A stretch of DNA of 64,000 nt, taken from the NCBI GenBank assembly GCA_951812745.1, contig OX638327.1, forward strand, positions 2,257,501 to 2,321,500, written 5' to 3'. Shown here piece by piece: positions 25,486 to 34,389 of this stretch; within the stretch, counting starts at the first letter, position 1, and each line of letters begins with the position of its first letter. Source of the DNA: an uncultured Nitrospirales bacterium (GTDB taxonomy: Bacteria; Nitrospirota; Nitrospiria; Nitrospirales; UBA8639). The translations under genes and the position numbers were made by a program. Below the pieces are notes generated by a model. The model had not been told where the DNA came from and did no database searches. It worked only from the letters and a program-made list of their open reading frames with translations.

Positions 25486-27504
25486 ATGAGACTGACCGAA
25501 GAAATCATACTTCTCTTGCTCAACGAAGACAGCGGCTATCTCGAACCGGTCGCAGGTTGGAATCTGTCGTGCGTGCTGGCCGGCGCCGTGCTGGCAGACC
25601 TTGACCTCGAATCCCGTATCGACACCGCTTTCGACTCGCTTGTGGTGGAGGATACAACACCAGTGGGAGACGATCTCCTCGACCCTGTACTCGCAACCAT
25701 TGTCGGTGATCCCGAACCACGTACCGTCAATTACTGGGTCGAGAAGATCGCCAACACGTCGGACGAGATCCTGGATCAGTCTCTCGACCGGTTGGTAAAA
25801 TATGGAATTCTCGACTATGCGAATGGCGGCTTCTGGTCTCTTTCGCGAAACGCGGCCAATGTCGGCTACAGTATGTCGTCCGACAACGAGTCCAGGGCGA
25901 TCATACGCCGGCGAATCGTCGAGACGATCCTCGGGGACGGCATACCCGACCCCCGTGATGCCATCCTCATCGGTCTTGCCAATGCCTGCGACGCATTCAG
26001 GTTTCTTCTGCAACCGGAAGATTATGAGGCTACACGGAACCGTATCGAGCTGCTAAGCAGGCTGGACCGCACGAGTCGATCCGTCGCCACCGCCGTCGTA
26101 GCGACCTCGGTCCATCGCTCCATTCCGATAGCGACAAAACCCATTCCCAACATCAGCTTCTTGAAAGTGCTCCGCAACGATGCACTTTGGGAAGGCAATA
26201 TGGCCAGACTGCTGGCCGACCTTTACCGCGAGTATGGCCCGGTCTTTGCGGTCAAGTTCCCTCTTTACAGGAAAAGAGTTTTCGTCCTCGCCGGGAACAA
26301 GGCGAACATCTGGTTCAACCGGCATGCTCGGACGAACCTGCGATCGAAGGACACCATGATGGGGATGGAGTCGGTGCTCGGCGCATCGAGAAGCCTGTCG
26401 GGCATGGATGGGGCCGAACACTACCGCATGCGCAAGGCGCAACACATGGCCTTCACCCGAACCCGCATGAACGAACATCTCGGAGATATGTTTCAAGCGA
26501 TCCGGCTGGAAATGGATTCGTGGAACGAAGGCGACGTGCTCGTCGCGCGTAACGCCTGTCGCCGAATTATGTCCGGCCAGGTGTCTGAGCTCATGGTCAG
26601 CCTGAACCTGGCGGACTATATGGACGACATCCTCGCATTCAAGAACCGCATGTTGGTCACCCACGTGCAGAAGGCCTTGCCGAAGTTCTTCCTGCGAACG
26701 CCGCGAATGGCCGCCGCCGCACGGCGCATAGACCATGTCTATTCCATGATCCGGAACTCGCACACGCCGGCTCAGCGCGAAAACAAGCCCCGCGACCTGG
26801 CCGACGACCTGCTCAGCCTGCACGCCGGCGACCCCCAGTACTTTCCGGAGACCGATATCAAGTTTTCGACGATCATCCCGTTCGTGGCGGCCATGTATGC
26901 GGGTACGGCCATGGCGTTCGCGGTTTTTGCGATGTTCTCCAATCTGGACATCTATCAGCGCGTGCGCCGGGAAGCCGAGGCGCTGTTCGCGAACGGAGAT
27001 CCCGACCCGGAAGCCTTCAGGGAGGAAACGATCGACAACGCCCACCGGCTGGTTCTCGAAACCCTTCGACTCTACCCCAGCGTGCCATTGCAACTGAGAA
27101 CCGTCATGAACAATTGCATCGTGGAGGGCTTTGAACTACCCGTCGGGTCACGAGTCGTGCTCGCCTCCACCGCGGTTCATTACCTGGAAGAGAATTATCC
27201 GGATCCACAGACGTTCGATATTGACCGATATCTGCCCGGGCGCGAGGAGAACAAGAAACACGGAGCGTATGGGGCCTTCGGTTTCGGCACGCATGCATGC
27301 CTTGGCCCAAGAGTGGCGGAATATCAAATGGCGATCAGCCTTTTGATGATTGCCTACTACTTCGAACTTGAAATACTCCCGTCAAGCTATCCGCTCAAAA
27401 TCAATCCGTTTCCGACTTGTACCCCTCGCAAAAGCCTCAAATTCCGAGTCAAGTCGAAGCGCCCGATCACTTCAGGTCAACAGGCGGTTGCCAGCAACGC
27501 CTAA
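25486..27504 (+). CDS. GPP34 (GOLPH3-like) - cytochrome P450 fusion protein
   Basis: Encodes 672 residues with two domains. Residues 1 to about 215 match the GPP34/GOLPH3/Vps74 fold (LTEEIILLLLNEDSGYLEPV at the start; ACDAFRFLL near 170), known in eukaryotes as a phosphoinositide-binding membrane adaptor. Residues ~220-660 form a complete cytochrome P450: I-helix AGT at 472-474, ExxR at E525-R528, heme-binding FGFGTHACLG with C605. No transmembrane anchor is present, so the GPP34 part may dock the monooxygenase on membranes. The neighbours (sterol desaturase-type, sterol methyltransferase-type, Rieske oxygenase) suggest a sterol or other polycyclic lipid substrate, possibly a CYP51-like 14-demethylation. 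Redox partners are not adjacent. The substrate is inference; the fusion itself is seen directly. Confidence 0.87.
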   Translation: MRLTEEIILLLLNEDSGYLEPVAGWNLSCVLAGAVLADLDLESRIDTAFDSLVVEDTTPVGDDLLDPVLATIVGDPEPRTVNYWVEKIANTSDEILDQSLDRLVKYGILDYANGGFWSLSRNAANVGYSMSSDNESRAIIRRRIVETILGDGIPDPRDAILIGLANACDAFRFLLQPEDYEATRNRIELLSRLDRTSRSVATAVVATSVHRSIPIATKPIPNISFLKVLRNDALWEGNMARLLADLYREYGPVFAVKFPLYRKRVFVLAGNKANIWFNRHARTNLRSKDTMMGMESVLGASRSLSGMDGAEHYRMRKAQHMAFTRTRMNEHLGDMFQAIRLEMDSWNEGDVLVARNACRRIMSGQVSELMVSLNLADYMDDILAFKNRMLVTHVQKALPKFFLRTPRMAAAARRIDHVYSMIRNSHTPAQRENKPRDLADDLLSLHAGDPQYFPETDIKFSTIIPFVAAMYAGTAMAFAVFAMFSNLDIYQRVRREAEALFANGDPDPEAFREETIDNAHRLVLETLRLYPSVPLQLRTVMNNCIVEGFELPVGSRVVLASTAVHYLEENYPDPQTFDIDRYLPGREENKKHGAYGAFGFGTHACLGPRVAEYQMAISLLMIAYYFELEILPSSYPLKINPFPTCTPRKSLKFRVKSKRPITSGQQAVASNA

Positions 27505-27773
27505 CCGACCAACGCTGCCGTCGCCCTGAGGCACATCAAAACCGGAAGAAAGCGAGGGGTGCGAAGCCCAGAAAGGTGATCACGGAGGTGAGCGGGATGC
27601 AACGGCTCGAGATTACCGAAATAATGCAATATATGTTATAGTTTGCTTCAATCGTTTATCGAACTTGTGCCGGTTATGTCTATTCGTCCATTTCGAAAAA
27701 CATATGCGTTGCCAAGCGAGTCAGCATTTCCGGCCAATTGAACTGATCCTGAAATCAACGGAGCAGCAGTCCT

Positions 27774-28496
27774 GTGGTTGCCCAAATCAATTTCCCATTG
27801 ATTGCAGGCCTGGTCGGCGTCTATTTCTTCTCCGTGATATTCACCGTCCTACAGACACGAGCGGCAAAATCCGAACGATACAAGCAGTATCGGCTCTACA
27901 CGCCGGTTAATGATCCGCTTGCCAACACCAGCAAGGTCCCGCGAACCTTCTTTATCATCCTTTTTATCGCGTGTATTTGGACCGCTTACCTCACGCAAGG
28001 GTACGATTGGGTCATTCATGACGAACCGTCCGCCTTCGCCGTGCTGCCGGTGCAGATTTTAGCCGTCCTTCTGATCTATGATTTCATGTTCTATTGGGTG
28101 CACCGCGTATTTCATCTCCCGTTGCTCATGAGGTACGTCCACTATGTTCATCACAAGGTCCGCTTCCCGACTGCCATAGACGATTACTATCTGCATCCTA
28201 TTGACACGCTATGGGTCACCACCCTGTTTTTCCTGAGCGTCACCATCGTCGGCCCCTTCAACACGACGACCTTTATCGCGACGCTATTCGTTTGGGTGTT
28301 TATGAACAATTCCATACACGGCGGCCTGAACTTGCCCAATCCTGTCTTCAGGCTGACGAACTACTTGGCACGAATGCACAATGTTCACCACGGGAAAAAC
28401 ATGAGTTCAAACTTCGGTTCGTTTTTCCCATTTTGGGACATGCTGTTCGGGACCCATCATAGGAGTAAGAAAGAGCACTACGGTCAGATCAACTGA
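27774..28496 (+). CDS. Sterol desaturase/fatty acid hydroxylase superfamily protein
   Basis: Membrane di-iron oxygenase of 240 residues, related to ERG3/ERG25 (sterol C5-desaturase, C4-methyl oxidase) and fatty-acid hydroxylases. The histidine boxes are HRVFH (110-114), HYVHH (123-127) and HNVHH near residue 203, with a final THH near the C-terminus. Hydrophobic segments occur at about 8-25, 58-73, 88-108 and 145-175. The start is GTG 27774, with GGAG eight bases upstream. It follows the P450 gene by 269 bases on the same strand. It could act on sterols, hopanoids or fatty acids; sequence alone does not decide. Confidence 0.88.
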   Translation: MVAQINFPLIAGLVGVYFFSVIFTVLQTRAAKSERYKQYRLYTPVNDPLANTSKVPRTFFIILFIACIWTAYLTQGYDWVIHDEPSAFAVLPVQILAVLLIYDFMFYWVHRVFHLPLLMRYVHYVHHKVRFPTAIDDYYLHPIDTLWVTTLFFLSVTIVGPFNTTTFIATLFVWVFMNNSIHGGLNLPNPVFRLTNYLARMHNVHHGKNMSSNFGSFFPFWDMLFGTHHRSKKEHYGQIN

Positions 28497-28602
28497 TCCG
28501 GTTTCCTGGATAAAGAAATCCGTTCCCGCATTACCTGCGGCGGAATCAGGAGGGTGCCTTGCCCGTAAACTATTCTCTTTGGCGAGAAGAACGCCGGGGG
28601 AC

Positions 28603-29637
28603 CTAAAGGGGTTTGCGAGCCAGGAAACAGTACAACGGCGTGAAGATCCCCGACTTACCGCCCGCGACGTAGGCGTCTGCGGTTCGATCCAGGAGACGGA
28701 CGACTTCCGCGGAGCCCTTCGGAAACAGCCGCAGCACCTCAGCCAGCTTCGATCCTGCGATAAACACTCTGCGGCCCCATGGAATCCTGCACACGAGGTT
28801 ACCCAGCGTCCCGTGCCGCGTCTCCATGGGTTGATACCAGGGTGTGGACGGCCCCTCCTTGACGTCACGGTCCATCCCCTCGATGACCTGGAATCCCGCC
28901 GCTTCGAGCGCACGATTTACTTCCCCGAACGTCGCGATGTCCTTCAGCGCAATGCCACGCATGAGTTCCCGCTTGATGGCCCGGTGCCGGCTGTCGTTCG
29001 GATCGTACTTATCCGTCAGACACATATCCTGACCCCAGAACAGAGCTCCGGGTTTCAGCACACGGAATATCTCCGTGAACGCGCGTTGCTTGTCCGGCGC
29101 ATGGCACGTTGACTCGATGGCATAACCCCGGTCGAACGTCTCGTCTTTGATGGCGCTCATATCCATGAAGCTGCACGTCTCGTAATCGACCATGTGGTCG
29201 AGCCCCGCCTCGGCATTCAACCTTTTCGCATTTGCCAACTGGATTTGATTGATGTTGATCCCGACAACCCGGACACCGGCCTCCCGGACGACCCGGCGCA
29301 TCGGACCGCCGATCCCACAGCCGACATCGACGACCGTCATACCCGGATGCAACTCCAGCTTGGCGATCATCAACCGCTGATGACGGAGTTTGGAGTCCTC
29401 CAGACTCTCCTGAGGCGTGAGGGGAGCAAAGTGCAGGGATTCACCCCAACCGTACACCATAAACTCGCTGCAAAGATCGTAGTAGTCTTTCACCGTTTGG
29501 GTGTGGTCGTACCCGTTCACACCGGCAGCCTCCGGCGTCGCCCGGTCGATCCAGCCGTCGAAGTGCTCCACGCGACGGGTGACGTCCCCCTCCCGGTACG
29601 CCTCTTTCAGCGCGTTCGGTAGTTTGCCTAGTTGCAT
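28603..29637 (-). CDS. Sterol 24-C-methyltransferase-like SAM methyltransferase
   Basis: Encodes 344 residues. The hallmark of sterol methyltransferases, YGWGESLHF, is at 62-70 (compare the Y(E)YGWGxSxHF sterol-binding motif), followed by the SAM motif VVDVGCGIGGPMR (102-114). The second region YAIESTCHAPDK and a C-terminal SMT-type domain (LEAAGFQVIEGMDRDVKEG; PWYQPME) are also present. These enzymes add a methyl group at C-24 of the sterol side chain using SAM. The gene lies 92 bases downstream of a pseudogene on the same strand and is probably expressed from the shared promoter at 30179-30207. The C-terminal segment looks complete. Tocopherol or other gamma-type methyltransferases are alternatives, but the YGWG motif favours SMT. 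Confidence 0.85.
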   Translation of the reverse strand: MQLGKLPNALKEAYREGDVTRRVEHFDGWIDRATPEAAGVNGYDHTQTVKDYYDLCSEFMVYGWGESLHFAPLTPQESLEDSKLRHQRLMIAKLELHPGMTVVDVGCGIGGPMRRVVREAGVRVVGININQIQLANAKRLNAEAGLDHMVDYETCSFMDMSAIKDETFDRGYAIESTCHAPDKQRAFTEIFRVLKPGALFWGQDMCLTDKYDPNDSRHRAIKRELMRGIALKDIATFGEVNRALEAAGFQVIEGMDRDVKEGPSTPWYQPMETRHGTLGNLVCRIPWGRRVFIAGSKLAEVLRLFPKGSAEVVRLLDRTADAYVAGGKSGIFTPLYCFLARKPL

Positions 29638-29729
29638 GGCGAGGTTTCTCTTTTCACTTCTGTGTCCACTGCGAAAACCGTGTCAGCGATGGAGAGGACG
29701 GCGCATCCGGCGGCCTCGTCCATCTCCAC

Positions 29730-30060
29730 TCACTCCGGACGATCCGGATAGAATTGCCGGCAATACCGTCGATACGCTCCAATCTCCCCGTCCGAGCGAC
29801 ATAAAATGGGGTGGGGCCGATACTGTTTTCGGCCCCATATGACGATATCCCGCAAAACGTCCCGTTTCTGGGCAACCATGATGATTTTGTTCATAAGCCT
29901 GCTGCACAGGCGTGACTGCAGGAAGCGCATGCCGACGTACCATCCAGAATCCGTAGCGCGCGCATCGGGTGCGAACACCGGCAGAAGAAACAGGGCAAGG
30001 ACGGCCGCCACAACGAAAATTTAAGCATGCCTGTTCGGCATGAAACACGTCTCATGGCAT
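29730..30060 (-). pseudogene. Chimeric remnant: OMP signal peptide joined to Rieske C-terminus
   Basis: The 93-residue frame (30011 to 29730) starts with an exact match in type to residues 18-42 of the outer-membrane protein at 35581-36480 (LFLLPVFAPDARA...GWYVG). It switches at VG-MRFL to the last ~65 residues of the Rieske protein at 34390-35466 (SRLMNKIIMVAQKRDVL). The OMP start codon region is recognisable up to about 30054 but frameshifted. It records deletion of an OMP body and most of a Rieske gene in one event. It may now act only as a long leader for the methyltransferase gene. Confidence 0.8.
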
Positions 30061-30106
30061 CTTCTCGCTTTCAGTTCGACTCCTGTCTTCCCAGATCATG
30101 CCCGCG

Positions 30107-30135
30107 GCGTGGGGTAGTAGCGTTTTGCCCCACGC
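30107..30135. promoter_or_regulatory. Conserved leader hairpin GCGTGGGG/CCCCACGC
   Basis: Arms of eight bases, with loop TAGTAGCGTTTTG on the plus strand (CAAAACGCTACTA on the minus). It is located in the 5' leader of the minus-strand transcript from 30179. The equivalent sequence before the intact OMP (36534-36563) keeps the loop but has weaker arms, and the P450 leader has CAGCCGCGTGGGGGAAAACG. Confidence 0.5.
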
Positions 30136-30178
30136 GGCTGCTGTAGGGCCAAGCCAATCGGGCTGCCTGACGGGCGAC

Positions 30179-30207
30179 ACTATAGCTCATCGGAGCGATG
30201 GAATCCA
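30179..30207 (-). promoter_or_regulatory. Shared promoter element, copy 2 (minus, toward methyltransferase)
   Basis: On the minus strand ACTGGATT (hexamer TGGATT at 30207-30202), 17-base spacer CCATCGCTCCGATGAGC, then TATAGT (30184-30179). The spacer closely resembles that of the P450 promoter (CGATCGCTCCGCCGGAC). It now reads into the chimeric pseudogene and the sterol methyltransferase gene. Confidence 0.6.
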
Positions 30208-30267
30208 GTTCTATGTATTGCACTCTTTGGATAATGCGCCCGCCATTCTGCTCGGCGAGGATGGCAC

Positions 30268-30296
30268 CAACGAGGCGGGGGCTTGCGGCCTCGTTG
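30268..30296. promoter_or_regulatory. Perfect inverted repeat between divergent promoters
   Basis: CAACGAGGC and GCCTCGTTG flank an 11-base spacer midway between the minus promoter (30179-30207) and plus promoter (30346-30374). The second block keeps it at 36720-36748 with one arm change. It is a candidate operator for a shared regulator. Confidence 0.5.
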
Positions 30297-30345
30297 GGAC
30301 GTAAGATGGAGGAACTTGCCTGTCAGTAAGTGCAATGCATGATAC

Positions 30346-30409
30346 TGGAATTCATTGTTTCACTGAGCTATAATTCCCCCCATCAGGCGTCCTGCCGCGG
30401 CAGCCTGAG
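30346..30409 (+). promoter_or_regulatory. Shared promoter-leader element, copy 3 (MMPL gene A)
   Basis: TGGAAT (30346-30351), 17-base spacer, TATAAT (30369-30374). The following dyad has TCAGGC (30383-30388)/GCCTGA (30403-30408) around TGCCGCGGCA. The arms differ from copy 1 and copy 5 while keeping pairing. Confidence 0.7.
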
Positions 30410-30443
30410 CGTCCCGGCCCTCCCCTACTGCAGCCACCTGGCG

Positions 30444-30530
30444 ATGATAGAGATGCACTTCCAGCACACAACCGCCAATGGAACCGACTGGTTCGCCGCG
30501 GCGGCACGCCGCCGGACCGCAAAGCCATGA
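30444..30530 (+). CDS. 28-aa leader peptide coupled to MMPL gene A
   Basis: A short frame, starting MIEMH and ending RRRTAKP, whose TGA (30528-30530) overlaps the ATG of the transporter gene as ATGA. The equivalent frame at 36895-36981 has the same length and the same overlap. Of five base differences counted between them, three are silent and two change a residue (F/L, D/G). There is no good ribosome-binding site directly before the transporter start. A hairpin GGCGG-CACG-CCGCC (30500-30513) lies just upstream, so coupling may be required. It resembles no protein I know. Confidence 0.45.
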   Translation: MIEMHFQHTTANGTDWFAAAARRRTAKP

Positions 30531-32818
30531 GTTCCGAATATCTGGACCGCTACACCGCGTTCATGTTGCGCCACCGATGGCTGGTCATCGCGTCGGCCGT
30601 GGCGGTCATGGTGGTTCTGACGGCCGGCCTCCAATTCATCACCGCCTCCAACGACTGGCGCGACAACCTGGACGAGAACAATCCTCAACTCCTTGCATAC
30701 GACGCCTTGGAGGATACCTATTCAGCGACCAATGCGGCGATGATCGCAGTCGCGCCCAAGGGGGGGGCGGTCTTCACCCGCGAGGCGCTCGGCGCCGTCG
30801 AGGAGTTGACCGAGGCCGCGTGGCGCGTGCCCTGGTCCACCCGGGTCGACTCCCTGACCAACTATTACCACAGCGAGGCGGTCGAGGACGACTTGACCGT
30901 CGATCGGCTCGTGGACGATGCCGGATCGCTGAGCGATGACGACCTCGCGCGGATTGAGCGGATTGCGTTAAGCGAGATCAGTCTCGCGGGCCGTCTCGTC
31001 TCCTACGACGGGCGCGTGGCCGGAGTGGTGATCAGTTTCGCGTTACCCGACGAAAACTCGAACGCCGCGGTGGCCGAGATTACCGACCATGTCCGCAACC
31101 TCCTGGACGAGATCCGGGCGGTCCACCCGGATATCGGCTACCACATGACCGGCGACGTCTTCGTGAACCACGTCATGACGGAGGCGGTCGACGACGACAT
31201 GCGGATCCTCGCGCCGGCCGCATTCCTGGTCATCGTGTCCGTCGCCGCCATCCTTCTGCGCTCCCTGCTCGCCACGCTGTCCCTCGTCCTGGTGCTCATC
31301 TTCGTTATCGGCTCGACCATGGGCGTCGTCGGCTGGGCCGGCTTGGTGCTCAACGCCGCCAACTCCGGCGTTCCGATTATCATCATGACGATGGCCATCG
31401 CAGACTCGGTCCACATCATCGATTCGATCTTCTCCGGTATGAGACAAGGGCTGGACAGGGACAGGGCGATCGCCGAATCGCTGCGCGACAATGCCTGGCC
31501 GGTGTTCCTGACGACGGCCACGACGATGATCGGATTCCTCAGCCTGAACGCCTCGGACTCTCCGCCTTTTCGGGTCCTCGGCAATCTCGTGGCGTTCGGC
31601 ATGTTCTCCGCCTTCGTGTATTCCATGACGTTTCTGCCGGCGCTCCTGTCGGTCCTGCCGTTGCGCGCGCGTCCCGGACGCGCCGGGCAGTCCGCTTTCT
31701 TCGATCGCTTCGGGGCCTTCGTCGTCGCGCGCCGCACGCTCCTGCTCTGGTCCATGGCCGCCGTGGCGGTCGCCCTCATCGCCGGCATCCCCCGCATCGA
31801 GCTGACGGACAACTGGTTACAGTATTTGGATGAGCGTTACGAGTTTCGGCGCGACACGGACTTCGTGGTCGAGAATCTGACCGGCATGGAAAACCTGGAA
31901 TACTCCCTGAACGCCGGGCGGGAAGGCGGCATCACCGATCCCGACTATCTGCGCAAGGTCGAGGCGTTCGCCGAATGGTTCCGCGCCCAGCCCGAAGTGG
32001 CGCACGTCCAGGCGTTTCCGGACATCATGAAGCGCCTCAACAAAAACATGCACGGCGACGACCCGGCCTTCTACCGGCTGCCCGAAGACTCCGAGCTTGC
32101 CGCGCAGTATCTGCTGCTCTATGAGCTTTCGGTTCCCTTCGGCAGCGACCTCAACAACCGCATCAACATCTCCAAGTCCGCCACGCGCATGACCGTGACG
32201 ATGCTCAGACTGAAGGCCGAGGAGCAGCGCGAACTCTCCGTGCGCGGGCAGGATTGGCTCCGCGCCAACGCGTCCGACCTCGCGACCGAGGCAACGGGGA
32301 TCAGCCTGGTCTTCGCCCACCTGAACATACAGAACACCAAGAGCATGTTGGGGGGCACGGTCACGGCCATGGCCCTCATTTCGCTGCTCCTGATCGGGAT
32401 TTTCAGAAGCGTGCGCCTCGGCCTCGTCAGCCTCGTGCCCAACTTCATCCCCGCGACCATGGCCTTCGGCGTCTGGGGCTATCTGTACGGCGAGGTGGGG
32501 AACGCCGGATCTCTCGTGACCGCAATCGCCTTCGGCGCCGTCGTCGACGACACGATTCACTTCATGAGCAAGTATCTGAAGGCGCGTCGCGAGGGCCGGT
32601 CCGCGTCCGAGGGGGTGCAGTACGCTTTTCGGTCGGTCGGTCGACCGCTGTTTACCACGACCATGGTCCTGGTGCTGGGCTTCCTGGTGTTCGCTTCGTC
32701 GGGATTCGTGATCAGTTGGATGCTCGGCCTCCTGGTTGCGCTCACGATCGGCTTCGCGCTGCTCTGCGATTTCCTGCTTCTCCCGCCCTTATTGATAGCC
32801 ATCGACCGTAAGACCTAG
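30527..32818 (+). CDS. MMPL/RND-family lipid transporter (copy A, intact)
   Basis: Inner-membrane RND-superfamily transporter of 763 residues. The topology is the usual one: a helix at ~16-36, a periplasmic domain to ~225, five to six helices to ~425, a second periplasmic domain to ~605, and a final group of helices to ~760. Members of the MMPL/HpnN branch move hydrophobic lipids such as hopanoids, and BstA of Methylococcus carries sterols. The surrounding sterol-type genes suggest such cargo here, which is inference. RND family helix-4 region GVPIIIMTMAIADSVHIIDSIF and the C-terminal equivalent AIAFGAVVDDTIHFMSKY carry the conserved acidic residues used for proton coupling. Translation is probably coupled to the leader peptide. 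Confidence 0.88.
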   Translation: MSSEYLDRYTAFMLRHRWLVIASAVAVMVVLTAGLQFITASNDWRDNLDENNPQLLAYDALEDTYSATNAAMIAVAPKGGAVFTREALGAVEELTEAAWRVPWSTRVDSLTNYYHSEAVEDDLTVDRLVDDAGSLSDDDLARIERIALSEISLAGRLVSYDGRVAGVVISFALPDENSNAAVAEITDHVRNLLDEIRAVHPDIGYHMTGDVFVNHVMTEAVDDDMRILAPAAFLVIVSVAAILLRSLLATLSLVLVLIFVIGSTMGVVGWAGLVLNAANSGVPIIIMTMAIADSVHIIDSIFSGMRQGLDRDRAIAESLRDNAWPVFLTTATTMIGFLSLNASDSPPFRVLGNLVAFGMFSAFVYSMTFLPALLSVLPLRARPGRAGQSAFFDRFGAFVVARRTLLLWSMAAVAVALIAGIPRIELTDNWLQYLDERYEFRRDTDFVVENLTGMENLEYSLNAGREGGITDPDYLRKVEAFAEWFRAQPEVAHVQAFPDIMKRLNKNMHGDDPAFYRLPEDSELAAQYLLLYELSVPFGSDLNNRINISKSATRMTVTMLRLKAEEQRELSVRGQDWLRANASDLATEATGISLVFAHLNIQNTKSMLGGTVTAMALISLLLIGIFRSVRLGLVSLVPNFIPATMAFGVWGYLYGEVGNAGSLVTAIAFGAVVDDTIHFMSKYLKARREGRSASEGVQYAFRSVGRPLFTTTMVLVLGFLVFASSGFVISWMLGLLVALTIGFALLCDFLLLPPLLIAIDRKT

Positions 32819-32914
32819 TGAGGCCTGCCCGTCTCGCCCGAACGAGGCACGGGGTGGGTGGAGAATGTCAACGTCTTCCAAACGTGAGCCCGCATTGGGA
32901 GAGAGCAAGAAGAC

Positions 32915-34303
32915 ATGACTACCGACGGGAACAGGACAACGCCGCGGCGCATAGCCATCGTCGGCGGAGGCATATCAGGGCTTGGGGCTGCATGGGCGTT
33001 GCATCATCACCCGGACCGATTTGACTTCCGGCTGTTCGAGGCACAGGACCGGATTGGCGGAAACGCGGTCACCGCCGATATGCCGCAGGACGACGGCAGC
33101 ACGATTCCGTTCGACATTTCCGTCACCGCCTGTATTCCGTCGGTCTACCACCACATCCTGTTGTTGCTGAAGGAGTTTGGCATCGAGTTGCTCGATACCC
33201 GGTTCAACTACAGCGTGAAGTACCGTGGCCGGATTTATGCCCATGATTTCGAATCCGACATCAGAGAGCAACTACAACCCGAGATTGCGAAGTTTCAACG
33301 AATCCTGAGGCGTCTGCACCGGTTTGGTTGGCTGACCCGTGCCCAATCCAAGTTTCTGAACGCCCTCAACCCGTTCAACTACATCAGCATGGGGACGGTT
33401 CTGAATCTGTACGGTTTCTCCGGGGACTTCAGGTACGAGATACTGAAGCCCATGTTCGTCAACTTCATCCTGGCGACGAACGTGTTCGATATGCCCGCGG
33501 CTCTCTTTACGAGATATCTCGAATTCTTCGATATCGAAACCGCCACGCCCATGCAGACGTGGGACCAGGGAACACGACGCATCTACGAGAACCTGTCCGC
33601 CAATTTCCGAGACAAGATCTGCCTCAACCGGCCCGTCCGGAAGGTACGCCGCCGGTCGTCCGGCGTCGTGGTCGAGGACGAGGACGGCGTGAAGGAGACG
33701 TTCGACGAAGTGATCTTTGCATGCAATGCGAACCAGACACTGATGATCCTCGACCAACCCACGATGCTGGAGCGCTACATTCTCTCGTCGATACGTTACG
33801 AGAGCGAACTCCACAACCATACGATCGTCCACTTTGACTCCTCAGTCCTTCCGGATAACGAAGCAAAGCCGCTGACAACGCGGAGCAATCACATAGAACA
33901 ATACGGTTCCAGACCGGACAATTATGAAATCACGTACATCATGCACAACCAGCAGCCGTGGGCTCATCGCTCCGACAAGCCCTGTCTGGTGACCTACAAC
34001 CCGATCAGTCCAATCGATGGACAAAAGATTATCGGAAGGTGGTGGTTTCAGCATATCATCCATGACGTGCGCCACGTTGCATGGCTCGTTCCCTTGTTCC
34101 GCTTCATCCAGGGCAAGAAACGCACTTGGCACTGTGGCGCCCATACGCTGATCAACAGCCAGGAGACCTGCCTGGTTACCGGGCTCGCCGCCGCAAGACA
34201 ACTTGGTGCGGATTACCCCTTCGACGAACCCGAGGCAAGGCGGTGGTTCAATTATTACGGGAGTATCCTGTATGGTCGGAGGTTCAGGAAAGCGAAGGGC
34301 TGA
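32915..34303 (+). CDS. FAD/NAD(P)-dependent oxidoreductase (amine oxidase-like, COG2907 type)
   Basis: Flavoprotein of 462 residues. The dinucleotide-binding GxGxxG is at 17-22 (IVGGGISGLGAAWAL), followed by the GG-doublet equivalent FEAQDRIGGNA. A C-terminal FAD contact reads CLVTGLAAARQLGADYPFDEPEAR. The family includes desaturases, protoporphyrinogen oxidase-like enzymes and the COG2907 group often found with lipid-modifying genes. It follows MMPL-A by 96 bases without its own copy of the shared promoter, so it is probably cotranscribed. A dehydrogenation or desaturation of a lipid ring is plausible but unproven. Confidence 0.8.
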   Translation: MTTDGNRTTPRRIAIVGGGISGLGAAWALHHHPDRFDFRLFEAQDRIGGNAVTADMPQDDGSTIPFDISVTACIPSVYHHILLLLKEFGIELLDTRFNYSVKYRGRIYAHDFESDIREQLQPEIAKFQRILRRLHRFGWLTRAQSKFLNALNPFNYISMGTVLNLYGFSGDFRYEILKPMFVNFILATNVFDMPAALFTRYLEFFDIETATPMQTWDQGTRRIYENLSANFRDKICLNRPVRKVRRRSSGVVVEDEDGVKETFDEVIFACNANQTLMILDQPTMLERYILSSIRYESELHNHTIVHFDSSVLPDNEAKPLTTRSNHIEQYGSRPDNYEITYIMHNQQPWAHRSDKPCLVTYNPISPIDGQKIIGRWWFQHIIHDVRHVAWLVPLFRFIQGKKRTWHCGAHTLINSQETCLVTGLAAARQLGADYPFDEPEARRWFNYYGSILYGRRFRKAKG

Positions 34304-34389
34304 AGACGACCAGCCATCCGCGACAAAGGGCAATCGACGGCAGGTCGCGTGCACGAGCGGCAGATCGCTGCGCGCGGTCCTGCGGCATG

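Noticed and set aside
30346-30374. Sigma54 (-24/-12) reading of the shared promoter
   Set aside because: TGGAAT is not followed by the required GC doublet at 10-11 bases; the exact 17-base spacing to TATAAT fits a sigma70-type promoter better.
30478-30939. 153-residue frame overlapping MMPL-A, mirrored at 36929-37369
   Set aside because: Its conservation in both blocks follows from duplication of the transporter gene underneath; composition is Arg/Gly/Pro-rich as expected for an out-of-frame reading.
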